Assembly: GCA_038142205.1 (NCBI GenBank)
Contig: JAYQJO010000001.1
Coordinates: 868,001 to 932,000, forward strand
DNA: 64,000 bases
DNA from: UBA7359 sp038142205
GTDB taxonomy: Bacteria; Pseudomonadota; Gammaproteobacteria; Eutrophobiales; Eutrophobiaceae
Direction of reading: 5' to 3'
Shown here: positions 44,594 to 55,263 of the stretch, piece by piece
How positions within the stretch are numbered: position 1 is the first letter of the stretch
How the letters are laid out: each line of letters begins with the position of its first letter
The notes under the pieces: generated by a model
The model's input: the letters and a program-made list of their open reading frames with translations, nothing else
The model's database searches: none
What the model was told of the DNA's origin: nothing
Program-made: the position numbers and the translations under genes

Positions 44594-45051
44594 TTTTCTC
44601 TCATTTTATTGCTGCATGCGCGCAAGATTGTTATATTAGCTGTCACAAACCATACATACAGGCTAAAGTCTGTTTTTATAATTAAAAATATAAAGTCCAC
44701 AAATAGTGAGACGCGATTACTTTAAAAGGTTTGGTCACATACCGGCTCGAATGATAAATCGAATACTATCATTCAAGAAGAGAATATTTTAAGACGCACT
44801 TGCAGTCCTGATGAAATGAAATATCAGTATATTCTGAGCACTAAGTGACACTGGGGAGTGGTTTCGTGAAATTACAATGTCGTTTTCGCAAAGACGAAAA
44901 TAGAATTAATTAACACGAACACAGGGTTGAAATATTGCTCAACCCAAATCTAATGAGCAAAAAAAATAAATAGTTGCGCTCCCGATTGCGCGGTAAATAA
45001 TAATACCGTTTGGCGACAAAGGTAGAGCGAAACTCTAAGGAATATTACAAA
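44594..45051 (+). promoter_or_regulatory. rluC-rne intergenic region with structured rne 5' leader
   Basis: A 458-bp gap without an ORF. Near rne it contains two good hairpins: TTTTCG-CAAAGA-CGAAAA (44883-44900) and GGGTTGA-AATATTGC-TCAACCC (44924-44945). An A-rich stretch and AAGGA before the ATG at 45052 follow. In E. coli a long rne leader with hairpins mediates feedback by RNase E on its own mRNA. The same arrangement here suggests conserved autoregulation; that is inference. Confidence 0.6.
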
Positions 45052-47488
45052 ATGAAACGTATGCTGATTAACGCAACTCAACCAGAAGAGGTGCGTGTCG
45101 CGCTTGTTGACGGACAACGTCTTTATGATCTTGATATTGAATCAACAGCAAGAGAACAAAAAAATCTAATATTTACAAAGCCCGCGTTGTACGAATCGAA
45201 CCCAGTTTGGAAGCGGCATTCGTAGATTATGGTGCAGAGCGTCATGGCTTTTTACCCTTTAAAGAAATAGCTCGTTCTTTATTTAAATCTGATCCATCTG
45301 ATAATCCCAAAAGCGGTCGCATGAGTATTACTGACGCTATTAGCGAAGGTCAGGAATTCATCGTCCAGATCGAAAAAGAAGAACGTGGAAACAAAGGTGC
45401 TGCCTTGAGTACCTTTATTAGTCTCGCTGGACGTTATCTCGTACTTATGCCAAATAACCCTCGTGCAGGTGGTGTTTCACGGCAAATTGAGGGCAGCGAT
45501 CGCTCAGAAGCAAAAGATGCGATGAACGGGCTGGAGATTCCGGAAAGCATGGGGTTAATTTTACGAACTGCTGGAATTGGTAAGTCTTCTGAAGATTTGC
45601 AAATGGATCTGGATTATCTGTCTCAATTATGGGGTGCAATTAGTACTGCTGCAGATGAACGCCCTGCTCCTTTCCTAATTTATCAGGAAAGTGATGTCGT
45701 TATTCGTGCTATTCCTGATTATTTGCGCAAAGACATTAATGAAATCTGGATAGATGATGCAGAAGTTCATAAACGCTGTCATGACTTTATGTCTAAAGTT
45801 ATGCCGCATAATCTGGAAAAGTTAAAACTTTATAAAGATAACGACCCACTTTTTACCCGTTATCAGATTGAATACCAGATCGAGTCGGCTTTTTCTCGAG
45901 AAGTACGCTTGCCATCTGGTGGTGCTCTCATTATTGATCACACAGAAGCTTTGATATCTATTGATATTAACTCCGCACGTGCAACAAAAGGCAGCGATAT
46001 TGAAGAAACAGCGTTAAATACGAATGTTGAAGCGGCTGAAGAGATTGCTAGACAACTTCGTTTACGTGACATAGGCGGACTTATTGTTATCGATTTCATT
46101 GATATGTTGAATAACCGTAATCAACGTGAAGTCGAAAATACCATGAGAGAAAGCTTGCGAATGGATAGAGCGCGTGTTCAGGTTGGTCGAATTTCACGTT
46201 TTGGTCTTCTGGAAATGTCACGTCAGCGCTTGCGCCCTCTTTAGGTGAATCTACCCATATTCCCTGCCCTCGATGTGATGGTCAAGGCACAATCCGTGAT
46301 GTTGAATCAATGGCACTTTCCGTTTTACGTATTCTTGAAGAAGAAGCTATGAAAGATATGACAGGGAAGGTTGTTGCCCGTGTTCCAGTTGATGCCGCAA
46401 CATTTTTGCTTAATGAAAAAAGACAGGCCATTAGTGAAATTCAACATCGTCTTGATGTTGAAATATTAGTACTGCCCGATGCATCAATGGTGACGCCACA
46501 ATATACAGTTCAACGTGTACGTTTAAACGAAGCTAAACAAAGTGAGCATCAACAGGCAAGTTACTTATTAAAAGTAGATGAAGATGACAGTTTAAATAAC
46601 GATTTAATCAATTCACATAAAAAACCGCCTGTTGAACGACCTGCTGTTAAACAGTTTTCACCTGACACGTCGAACACTGAAAAGAAACAAAGTAAACCAG
46701 GGTTGTTTACAAAATTGTTGCAAACTTTAGCAAACCTATTTGGTGGTTCTGAAAAAGAAAAGTCATCTGATAAGAACTCATCTAAAAATAGGCGAAATAA
46801 CAAACGCTCGAATAACCGTTCCAGAAATAATAACCGTGATAATAACGCTAATCGCGATAGACAAAATAAAGGACGAGGTCAGAATCGGGAACAAGGCCAA
46901 AGACAAGGTCAGGGACGTAACCAGCAAAGGCGTAATAAAAATAACCCAAATAATCATCAACGGCGCAACAATAATCAAGATATTGATCAGGATAAAGAAC
47001 GGTCTGAAAACTCTGATGAAAATAATAGAAATGCGTCTAATAGAAATAGTAACTCACGTCGTGGTAGACGTGGTGGACGTAGACGCAGGCAAGAGAGTAA
47101 CAATCAGCAAACTGATAATATTAACGAAACTCGTAATGATGAAGCTAATTCTAATAAGATAGAACAGTTAAACAGTAATACTGATACCAGTGCTGGTATT
47201 AATACAAATGTTCCTGAAGTAAAGAAGACTGAATTGCCCCAGGAAAATACGGCGGCGGCAACGACGAATGAAGCAAAACCGAAAAAAGATACCGAGACTA
47301 CACAGATTAATCCAAATGTAGCTTCAGTGAGACCAACTCAAAACAGCAATGATGATAATGATAAAACGGATGTTAATTACAATATCCCGAAAGAAGTGTT
47401 AAACACAAAGCCGTCTGTCTCAGAGACTTCGAGTAACACTGAAAATAAACAAACTGCTGTAGCTCAATTAACAGAAAATAAAGACTAA
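45052..47488 (+). CDS. rne: Ribonuclease E (two frameshifts)
   Basis: The start is KRMLINATQPEEVRVALVDG (ATG 45052). Two one-base losses split the gene. At A7 (45158-45164) eight A would give EQKKSNIYKARVVRIEPSLE. Near the C run at 46235-46237 one base restores RLRPSLGESTHIPCPRCDGQ. Catalytic features are the S1/5'-sensor region, IDINSARATKGSDIEETALNTN (catalytic Asp), IVIDFIDM and the Zn-link CPRCDG. The C-terminal third is disordered and Asn/Arg-rich (GRRGGRRRR), the degradosome and RNA-binding scaffold region. It starts mRNA decay and processes rRNA and tRNA. It converges tail to tail on prfC. Confidence 0.93.
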
Positions 47489-49062
47489 CTAATGTTCTCT
47501 CGTTGCATGGAAGGTTATGTCAGGCCAACGTTCCATGGTTAAATTTAAATTAACCATGGATGGTGCTAAATAGGTTAAGTGCTCTCCTCCATCCACTGCG
47601 AGATTATCACTGGCTTTCTTTTTAAACTCATTTAGCATCTTTTCATCACTGCATTCTATCCAACGTGCCATAGCAACCGAGATAGCATCATAAGAGCATT
47701 CAACGTTATATTCTTCTTTTAAGCGCCAGGCAACAACATCAAATTGCAACACACCAACAGCACCGAGTATCCAATCATTACTATTTATTGGTCTAAAGAC
47801 TTGAGTCGCACCCTCTTCGCCAAGTTGTATTAATCCTTTTTGTAGCGCTTTTAATTTAAGCGGATCACGTAGCTGAACTCGTTTGAATAATTCCGGTGCG
47901 AAATGGGGAATACCAGTGAAGTTTAATTTTTCACCCTGTGTAAATGTATCGCCAACTTGTATAGTGCCGTGATTATGTAAGCCTATAACATCGCCTGACC
48001 AGGCTTCTTCCGCTTGTTCGCGGTTCCCAGCCATGAATGTTACAGCATTAGAAATTTGCACGTCACGCCCTAATCTGACATGACGCATTTTCATTCCTTT
48101 TTCATATTTTCCTGAACATATTCTTAAGAATGCGATTCTGTCCCTATGCGCTGGATCCATATTAGCTTGTATTTTAAAAACGAAACCGGTTAATTTTTTT
48201 CTGTTGCTTCAACAGCTCGTTCTTCAGTTTCTCTAGTCAATGGAGCAGGCGCATGTTCAACCATACAGTCCATGAATTCACCAATGCCAAAATTATTGAG
48301 TGCTGTACCGAAGAATACAGGCGTTATCTTGCCAGCAAGGAATTCTTCTTTATGAAACTCTTCATAGACACCTTGTATTAATTCAATTTCTTCGTTTATA
48401 TTTTCAAGATAATCCCCCATAGCTTTTTTTGCTTCATCGCTATCTAAGTCTTTTATTATTTTTCCATGGATTGTTTTATCTGTTTTGTTATATAAACGAA
48501 TCGTATCGTCAATCAAGTTGTAGATACCTACTAACCTGGAACCCATTCCAATTGGCCAGGTAAAAGGCACACACTTTATGCCGAGCTCTGTTTCAATTTC
48601 ATCTAATAGCTCAATCGGATCTTTGCCTTCGCGATCCAGTTTGTTGATAAATGTAATAATAGGAGTGTCACGTAAACGACAAACCTCCATTAATTTAATC
48701 GTTCGCTGTTCAACACCTTTAGCAACGTCAATCACCATTAAGGCTGAATCAACAGCTGTTAGTGTACGATAGGTGTCCTCAGAAAAATCAGCATGTCCGG
48801 GAGTATCTAATAAATTAACAACGCTTTCTCCATACTCAAATTGCATAACGGAACTGGTAACAGAAATACCCCTGTCTTTTTCCATTTGCATCCAGTCAGA
48901 TGTCGCATGTCGATCGGATTTTCTGGACTTAACGGTACCTGCTGTTTGAATAACCCCTCCGTATAACAGCAGTTGTTCGGTAACTGTTGTTTTACCCGCA
49001 TCTGGATGAGAAATAATGGCGAAAGTACGACGCTTTTCTGTTTGACTTTGTTGTTCAGACAT
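47489..49062 (-). CDS. prfC: Peptide chain release factor 3 (frameshifted)
   Basis: A GTPase that recycles RF1/RF2 after termination. The N-terminal part has FAIISHPDAGKTTVTEQLLL (P-loop), RGISVTSSVMQFEY, LLDTPGHADFSEDTYR and FINKLDREGKDP. The frame stops early at a T7 run (48194-48200 on +). One more base joins it to LTGFVFKIQANMDPAHRDRIAF and the C-terminal domains (RICSGKYEKGMKMRHVRLGRD, GVLQFDVVAWRLKEEYNVEC). All conserved blocks survive, so a real loss is unlikely. It lies between rne and pdxJ on the minus strand. Confidence 0.94.
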
Positions 49063-49089
49063 AATGATAAAACTTGAAGTTGATAAAGC

Positions 49090-49812
49090 TTATGAAACAG
49101 ATTCTTTTATTAATCTTTTCATTTCCCTGACGGCTTCGTTTAGCCCGCTTAATACTGCGCGAGAAATAATGCTGTGACCAATATTTAACTCCAATATTTG
49201 AGGAATCGCAGCTATCTGACTTACATTATTATAACTTAAGCCATGACCTGCATTTACTTTTAAACCAATATTGTGGGCAAACTCCACAGAGTTTATTATT
49301 TTTTTTAATTCAGCTATAGCACTTTTTTCATCGACTGCATCTGCGTAATGCCCTGTGTGTATTTCGATATAAGGAGAGGCTGCATCAGCAGCAGCTTGTA
49401 TCTGATCTTCATCTGCATCAATAAATAAAGAAACACGAATACCTGCTTCAGAGAGCCGTTGACAGCTTTCCTTAATACGTTCGATTTGCCCTTTTACATC
49501 CAGTCCGCCTTCAGTGGTTAATTCTTCGCGTTTCTCTGGTACCAAACAACAAAATTCCGGTTTGATTGTTTCAGCAAAGGATAGCATTTCATCTGTGACA
49601 GCCATTTCCAGATTCATCGGTGTTAATAATGTTTCTTTTAATACTCTTACATCACGTTCCTGAATATGTCTTCGATCTTCACGCAAATGAATTGTAATAG
49701 AATCTGCACCTGCCTGTTCAGCAATTTGCGCTGCACTGATTGGATCGGGGTAGCGTGTCCCTCGAGCCTGTCTAAGGGTCGCAACATGATCGATATTTAC
49801 ACCTAATAACAT
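49090..49812 (-). CDS. pdxJ: Pyridoxine 5'-phosphate synthase
   Basis: A 240-residue TIM barrel that condenses aminoacetone phosphate (3-amino-2-oxopropyl phosphate) with deoxyxylulose 5-phosphate to form PNP. The signatures are LGVNIDHVATLRQARGTRYPDP, ITIHLREDRRHI, LVPEKREELTTEGGL, SLFIDAD and the phosphate site VNAGHGLSYNN with LNIGHSIISRAV. It is next to recO as in E. coli. Confidence 0.97.
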   Translation of the reverse strand: MLLGVNIDHVATLRQARGTRYPDPISAAQIAEQAGADSITIHLREDRRHIQERDVRVLKETLLTPMNLEMAVTDEMLSFAETIKPEFCCLVPEKREELTTEGGLDVKGQIERIKESCQRLSEAGIRVSLFIDADEDQIQAAADAASPYIEIHTGHYADAVDEKSAIAELKKIINSVEFAHNIGLKVNAGHGLSYNNVSQIAAIPQILELNIGHSIISRAVLSGLNEAVREMKRLIKESVS

Positions 49813-49859
49813 TATTATTCTTTATGAATTAAATTTGCGACTATTGTAACGCTATTTTT

Positions 49860-50585
49860 TTAAATATCTTTCTTTTTATGCTTTATATACGCCTGATATA
49901 AAGATTTACTCGCCAGAGGCTTATTTCCCAAGTGTTGGTCGAGTATTGTTCTTAATAGGGCTTTTGCTTCGTTTATATTTTTTTGCGCGGACAGTATTTC
50001 ATTATCCAGTTCTAATAAGGTTTTGCCTGAGATGACAATGCCTGAATCCTTGTGTTCGTTTTTTGAGACAGGGCCATAATCAAATTTATAAAAATAATCC
50101 TTATTTTTATTTAAGCTTTCACCTGTTTCTACTTCGTGATCAAGAATAACACCATAACCTAGGGATTGGAGTAATGTTTTCTCATAATAGCGCAATATAA
50201 TCTGCTCTGATGCGCCACTTATTAATTCATTAATAGAAATATCGTATGAATCAAATAACTCTGGGTGGGGCTCATGTTTATGCAAAAGTCTTAGCATTAT
50301 TTCATTCATATAAAAACCGGTCATCATTTTCTCCGGTTTTAATAAACGGTTTGATGCAATAAGCTCAATATCAGTTAAAGTTCCAAGTTCTGATTTTGCT
50401 ACCCAGGAAATATTGTATTGTTGATAGAGATTAAAATTGCCAATCTGCTGCTTTTTATTTCGCTTTGCTCCTTTTGCGATTAAATTAAGTCTTCCATGTT
50501 CTCTAGAAAAAACATCTAGAATTAAGCTGGTTTCACTATAATCTCTGCTGTGCAGAATATAACAAGGCGTTAATTCAACCTTCAT
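49860..50585 (-). CDS. recO: DNA repair protein RecO
   Basis: A 241-residue recombination mediator that helps load RecA on SSB-coated DNA. The N-terminal OB fold shows YILHSRDYSETSLILDVFSREHGRLNLIAKGAKRNKK, followed by the helical domain with YEKTLLQSLGYGV. No zinc cysteines are seen, as in many proteobacterial RecO. It is five bases from era and 47 bp from pdxJ in the rnc-era-recO-pdxJ order. Confidence 0.94.
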   Translation of the reverse strand: MKVELTPCYILHSRDYSETSLILDVFSREHGRLNLIAKGAKRNKKQQIGNFNLYQQYNISWVAKSELGTLTDIELIASNRLLKPEKMMTGFYMNEIMLRLLHKHEPHPELFDSYDISINELISGASEQIILRYYEKTLLQSLGYGVILDHEVETGESLNKNKDYFYKFDYGPVSKNEHKDSGIVISGKTLLELDNEILSAQKNINEAKALLRTILDQHLGNKPLASKSLYQAYIKHKKKDI

Positions 50586-50590
50586 TTAGT

Positions 50591-51484
50591 TTATTCGTAA
50601 TAACCAAATTGTTTTAATGCCTGCTCTGAATCAGTCCATTTCTTTTTAACTTTAACCCATGTTTTTAAGTTCACTTTTTTATCAAACATTTCCTCCATGT
50701 CTCGCCTGGCTTCTTTGCCAACAAATTTAAGTACACTGCCTTCTTTTCCTATAACAATTGATTTTTGTCCTTTTCGTTCGACCCAAATACTTGCATAAAT
50801 ATGTAAGACATTATTTTCTTCTTTGAATTCGTCAATTGTGATCGATAGATGATAAGGTAACTCATCGCTAAGACGAGTCATTAGTTTTTCTCTTATAAAT
50901 TCGGCAGCAAAAAAGCGTTCACTGCGATCGGTAATTTGATCTTCTGGAAATAACGCAGGTAAAACCGGCAAAGACTTTATTATTGATGACTCTAACGCTC
51001 CTAACCCTTCTTTTTTACTAGCCGAAACAGGGATAACTTCTTTACACTCAATATGTTTAGAGACAGTGTCTATAAAAGCCAGCAAATCATTTTTATTAGC
51101 AACTTTGTCTACCTTATTTAAAACAAGGATAATTTGCGTGTCAGGTGAGCGTTTTAAAAGATTTGCTACATTTTCATCCAACTCGTTCCACTTTAATGCT
51201 TCAACGACAAATAAAATAAGATCAATATGCCCCAGGGTGTTTGTAACCTCCCTGTTCATATGCTGATTTAATGCGAGCTTAGGTTCTTTTTGTAAACCGG
51301 GTGTATCAATAAATATTATCTGGCTGCTTTCAGTTGTTTTTATACCAAGTAAATTCCAGCGTGTTGTTTGTGGTTTTCTAGAAACAATACTCAGTTTTTG
51401 TTCTATCAGACAGTTTAGTAATGTTGACTTGCCAACATTAGGGCGACCAATAATGCTGACATAGCCTGTATGAAAATCATTCAT
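50591..51484 (-). CDS. era: GTPase Era
   Basis: A 297-residue GTPase that binds the 3' end of 16S rRNA during 30S maturation. The GTP motifs are VSIIGRPNVGKSTLLNCL (G1), TTRWNLLGI (G2), FIDTPGLQ (G3), LNKVDKV (G4) and VSASKK (G5). The C-terminal KH domain contains SIVIGKEGSVLKFVGKEARRDMEEMF. One base separates it from the rnc stop, the classical rnc-era coupling. Confidence 0.97.
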   Translation of the reverse strand: MNDFHTGYVSIIGRPNVGKSTLLNCLIEQKLSIVSRKPQTTRWNLLGIKTTESSQIIFIDTPGLQKEPKLALNQHMNREVTNTLGHIDLILFVVEALKWNELDENVANLLKRSPDTQIILVLNKVDKVANKNDLLAFIDTVSKHIECKEVIPVSASKKEGLGALESSIIKSLPVLPALFPEDQITDRSERFFAAEFIREKLMTRLSDELPYHLSITIDEFKEENNVLHIYASIWVERKGQKSIVIGKEGSVLKFVGKEARRDMEEMFDKKVNLKTWVKVKKKWTDSEQALKQFGYYE

Positions 51485-51485
51485 T

Positions 51486-52139
51486 TTATTTTTTTAATTG
51501 TTTCATAGCTTGCCGTGCCGCAGCTTGTTCTGCTTTGCGTTTACTTGAGCCTGTAGCAAGTACGGGCTCATCAATTAAATCAAGCTTGCATGAAACAGTA
51601 AATTCAGGTTGATGAGATGAGCCAGTTTCATAGATAGTTTTATATTCAGGTACGTTCTGTTTGATTGATTGCAAATACTCTTGCAATAGTGTTTTAGCAT
51701 CTTTTTTAATATCAGCGGGGCTAATATTTTCCAAATGAGGTTTATATAAATTGATTATAAATTCACGACAGGTTTCAAAATTGGAATCAAGATAAACAGC
51801 TCCAATGATTGCTTCAACTGTATTCGCCAAGATTGAGTCTCGACGCCAACCCCCGCTTTTTAATTCACCTGTGCCAAGTTTGATTTTAGCTTGCAAACTA
51901 ATTTCTTTGGCAATTTCAGCAAGCTTCTCACCTTTAACTAAAGATGCTCTGAGCCTCGTTAGATCTCCTTCATTGGTATCGGGAAACTTGTGATAAATAT
52001 ACTCGGTGATGACAAAACCTAAAATTGAGTCTCCCAAATACTCAAGCCTTTCATTGTTATTGTTGCCCAGACTTCGGTGAGTTAAAGCCTGAGTTAATAA
52101 ATTATTATTATTAAAGCTATAGTTAATGATGTTACTTAT
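51486..52139 (-). CDS. rnc: Ribonuclease III, apparent ATA start
   Basis: A double-strand-specific RNase processing rRNA and mRNAs. The catalytic motif is ERLEYLGDSILGFVITEYIY, then an RNase III core with GELKSGGWRRDSILANTVEAIIGAVYLD, and a C-terminal dsRNA-binding domain (LLQEYLQSIKQNVPEYKTIYE, KRKAEQAAARQAMKQL). The conserved N-terminus NNNNLLTQALTHRSLGNNNN continues upstream of the internal TTG (52037). In frame the natural start position is ATA at 52139-52137, overlapping the DUF4845 stop. An ATGA overlap changed to ATAA explains this. No ATG, GTG or TTG lies between. Confidence 0.9.
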   Translation of the reverse strand: MSNIINYSFNNNNLLTQALTHRSLGNNNNERLEYLGDSILGFVITEYIYHKFPDTNEGDLTRLRASLVKGEKLAEIAKEISLQAKIKLGTGELKSGGWRRDSILANTVEAIIGAVYLDSNFETCREFIINLYKPHLENISPADIKKDAKTLLQEYLQSIKQNVPEYKTIYETGSSHQPEFTVSCKLDLIDEPVLATGSSKRKAEQAAARQAMKQLKK

Positions 52140-52539
52140 TGCGGCACACTCCCAGTTAATTCTAGCGTCTCATCAACATCCATCATGACATGGATATTTT
52201 TAAATAGTTTGTTTGTCGCCTGATATTTCACATTTAAGTATTTCTTTTTACCGTCTTTAGATTTTTTCAACGTTACTAACTCTTTTACAGTTTTATCAGT
52301 GAAACGTTCTACATTGTTTAACTCAACGTTTCTTAAAAAGGTTTTTCTCATATCCTTGATAGATTTTCTTTTTGCGGGCGGTTGATTTAAAACAGACTGC
52401 ATGCCACTTTTAACAGACACATATTCGTTATAGAGAGGGAACAAGGCCAACCCAAAAGAAAAAAACAAGCAAGCATTGCTAATATTAAAAAAATACCAAT
52501 TGCAGTCATGCCTTTCTGGCGTTGCGATATGTGTTTCAT
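52136..52539 (-). CDS. DUF4845 domain-containing membrane protein (frameshifted)
   Basis: A small single-pass protein always found between lepB and rnc in many gammaproteobacteria. The ATG at 52539 gives KHISQRQKGMTAIGIFLILA, a positively charged N-terminus followed by a membrane helix. After a run of seven T on the coding strand (52459-52465) the frame shifts. Eight would give ACFFSFGLALFPLYNEYVSV, leading into the DUF4845 part (VELNNVERFTDKTVKELVTLKK). The function is unknown. The stop overlaps the rnc start position. Confidence 0.85.
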
Positions 52540-52560
52540 GTTGCGTCCTCTTTTAATTTC

Positions 52561-53360
52561 TTATTTGATCATTGTACCAATTCTATCAAATTCTATCCCA
52601 CCATTCTTGCCATCACAGTTCATCCAGATCATAAATGCACGGCCAACAAGGTTTTCATCAGGGACAAAACCCCAATAGCGGCTGTCCTTACTATTATCTC
52701 GATTATCACCTAAAACAAAATAATGCCCTTCTGGGACGACGGTTTCAAGTTCCTTTGAGCCACGATTAGGTGAAATTAATATATTATGCTGTTGGCCTAA
52801 TAAATCTTCTTTTCTTAAAGATGCGCCATCCATCATCATGCCGGAACCATAAGCAATATAACGACCATTTAGCTCCTGATTTATCGGTATATCATTGATA
52901 TATATTATTTTATTTTGGTATCTGAGCTTGTCGCCGGGTAATCCAATAATGCGTTTTATAAAAGGAATTTTCGGATCGACTGGATAACGAAATACAGCAA
53001 TATCCCCTCTTTCAGGCGTTTTATTTTCAATAATCTTAGTATTTATTACAGGTAAGCGAATACCATAATCGTATTTATTCACGAGAATAAAATCACCAAT
53101 AAGCAACGTCGGCATCATCGAACCAGAAGGAATTTTAAAAGGTTCGAAAATAAATGAACGAAGTACTAATACTATGAAAAAGACAGGAAAGAAAGATTTG
53201 GCATAATCAACGATTAATGGCAGTTTTAATTCTTCTTCATTTTCATTTGAAGCATGTTGATCATTTCTTTTTTTTGCAAAAAAAAAAGACAGTCAATTAA
53301 CCAGATTAAGCCACTGGTGAATGTTAAAAACACTAATAACGCTGAAAAATCAAAACTCAT
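52561..53360 (-). CDS. lepB: Signal peptidase I (frameshifted)
   Basis: The ATG at 53360 gives SFDFSALLVFLTFTSGLIWL, the first membrane helix. A run of ten T on the coding strand (53278-53287) breaks the frame. Eleven would give IDCLFFFAKKRNDQHASNEN and join to VDYAKSFFPVFFIVLVLRSF and the catalytic Ser in PSGSMMPTLLIGD. The general-base Lys is in PFIKRIIGLPGDKL, and boxes D/E are GDNRDNSKDSRYWGFVPDENLVGRA. The restored length is about 266 residues, normal for the family. It cleaves Sec/Tat signal peptides. It is directly after lepA. Confidence 0.94.
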
Positions 53361-55157
53361 TTATTTATCTTTCCCTACATGAAGAATCGCCATAAAAGCA
53401 GCTTGAGGTATTTCAACAGAACCAAATTGTTTCATTCTTTTCTTACCTGCTTTTTGTTTTTCCAGTAATTTTCGTTTACGGGAAATATCGCCGCCATAAC
53501 ATTTTGCAGTAACATTTTTTCTCATTGCTTTGACTGTTTGTCTTGCTAGAATTTTTGAACCAATTGCCGCCTGAATGGCAACCTCATACATCTGGCGCGG
53601 AATAAACTCTTTCATTTTTTCCGTTAATTCTCGTCCTCTTGATTGGGACATATCTTGATGCACAATACAGGATAAAGCATCTACTTTTTCGTTATTAATA
53701 AGAATATCGAGTTTTACAAGCTTAGCTGCTTCATACCGGCTAAAACTATAATCAAATGAAGCAAAGCCACGGCTAACTGACTTAAGCCGGTCAAAAAAAT
53801 CTAACACGACTTCGCTCATAGGCATTTCAAATGTTAGTGAAATTTGGTTGCCTGAGTAATGTAGTTTTTTCTGTACTCCTCTTTTTTCAATACATAAACC
53901 GATAACATTACCCAGATATTCCTGAGGCACGAGTATGTCTGCCGTGATTATCGGTTCTCTAATTTCAGCGACTTTATTAAGGGCGGGAAGTTTAGAAGGA
54001 TTATCAATTTTAATCAGTTCATCACTTGTCGTTAAGACTTCATAAATAACGGTGGGCGCCGTTGTTATCAGTCCGAGATTATATTCACGTTCTAGTCGCT
54101 CCTGGATGATTTCCATATGTAACATGCCTAAAAAACCACACCGAAAACCAAAGCCTAATGCCTGTGAAGTTTCCGGCTCATAATGCAGCGCAGCATCATT
54201 TAAACGTAACTTACCTAACGCTTCTCTAAATGACTCATAATCAGATGAATCAACTGGGAATAGGCCTGAAAAGACGCGTGGTTGAACTGTTTTAAACCCA
54301 GGTAAAGGTTCAGTAGCCGCGTCTTCTGTCAATGTAATCGTATCGCCGACAGGCGCGCCATCAATTTCTTTTATACCGGCAACAACATAGCCAACTTCAC
54401 CGGTGACTATTTTTTCTAAAGGATTTCGTTTAGGTGTAAAGGTTCCAACCTGATCAACAAGAAAATCTCTTCCAGTTGACATGATTTTTATTTTTTTACC
54501 GACATTAAGTTCTCCGTCGACAATTCTTACCAGAGACACGACGCCAAGATAATTATCAAACCATGAGTCTATGATTAATGCTTTTAAAGGCGCATTTGCC
54601 TTTCCTTTTGGTGCCGGAATGATGTTTACAATTTCTTCTAATAATTCTTTAACACCAACACCTGTTTTGGCGCTGACTCTTAGTGCTTCTTCTGCTGCAA
54701 TACCGATAATATCTTCTATTTCATGAACGACTCTTTCAGGTTCCGCAGAAAGCAAGTCAATTTTATTCAAGACAGGTAATACTTCGAGATCATAATTGAT
54801 GGCAGTTAAACAATTTGCGACACTTTGTGCTTCAACACCCTGGGCTGCATCAACGACCAATAAAGCACCCTCGCAGGCTGATAATGAACGTGAGACTTCG
54901 TAACTGAAGTCAACATGCCCTGGAGTATCAATAATATTCAACTGATAACGTTCGCCATCATCGGCATCGTAATAAAGGGTGACACTTTGTGCCTTGATGG
55001 TGATTCCTCGTTCTCGTTCAATATCCATCGAGTCGAGAACTTGATTTTCCATTTCCCTATCCGTTAATGCACCACACATTTGGATAAATCGGTCTGCCAA
55101 TGTCGATTTACCATGATCGATGTGGGCAATAATTGAGAAATTACGGATATGTTCCAT
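53361..55157 (-). CDS. lepA: Elongation factor 4 (LepA)
   Basis: A 598-residue ribosome-binding GTPase linked to 30S biogenesis and back-translocation. G1 is FSIIAHIDHGKSTLADRFI, G2 RERGITIKAQSV, G3 IDTPGHVDFSYEV, G4 LNKIDL and G5 VSAKTG. The LepA-specific C-terminal domain has YGGDISRKRKLLEKQKAGKKRMKQFG. It ends one base before the lepB start, the usual lepA-lepB pair. Confidence 0.98.
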   Translation of the reverse strand: MEHIRNFSIIAHIDHGKSTLADRFIQMCGALTDREMENQVLDSMDIERERGITIKAQSVTLYYDADDGERYQLNIIDTPGHVDFSYEVSRSLSACEGALLVVDAAQGVEAQSVANCLTAINYDLEVLPVLNKIDLLSAEPERVVHEIEDIIGIAAEEALRVSAKTGVGVKELLEEIVNIIPAPKGKANAPLKALIIDSWFDNYLGVVSLVRIVDGELNVGKKIKIMSTGRDFLVDQVGTFTPKRNPLEKIVTGEVGYVVAGIKEIDGAPVGDTITLTEDAATEPLPGFKTVQPRVFSGLFPVDSSDYESFREALGKLRLNDAALHYEPETSQALGFGFRCGFLGMLHMEIIQERLEREYNLGLITTAPTVIYEVLTTSDELIKIDNPSKLPALNKVAEIREPIITADILVPQEYLGNVIGLCIEKRGVQKKLHYSGNQISLTFEMPMSEVVLDFFDRLKSVSRGFASFDYSFSRYEAAKLVKLDILINNEKVDALSCIVHQDMSQSRGRELTEKMKEFIPRQMYEVAIQAAIGSKILARQTVKAMRKNVTAKCYGGDISRKRKLLEKQKAGKKRMKQFGSVEIPQAAFMAILHVGKDK

Positions 55158-55263
55158 ATTGGAGTTTAATTTACGTTAATTACAAAAAGGCGCGATTCTA
55201 TCCCATCTTTCTCTGGCTATAAACGAAATAGTGAAAACAGGATGATTTAATAGCTATTCAGGA

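Noticed and set aside
46740..47162. Alternative 140-residue Ile/Thr-rich ORF inside rne
   Set aside because: It is the shadow frame of the low-complexity Asn/Arg-rich RNase E tail.
52037..52039. Internal TTG as the rnc start
   Set aside because: It would remove the conserved first helix and half of the catalytic ERLEYLGD motif; the frame continues upstream with normal RNase III sequence.
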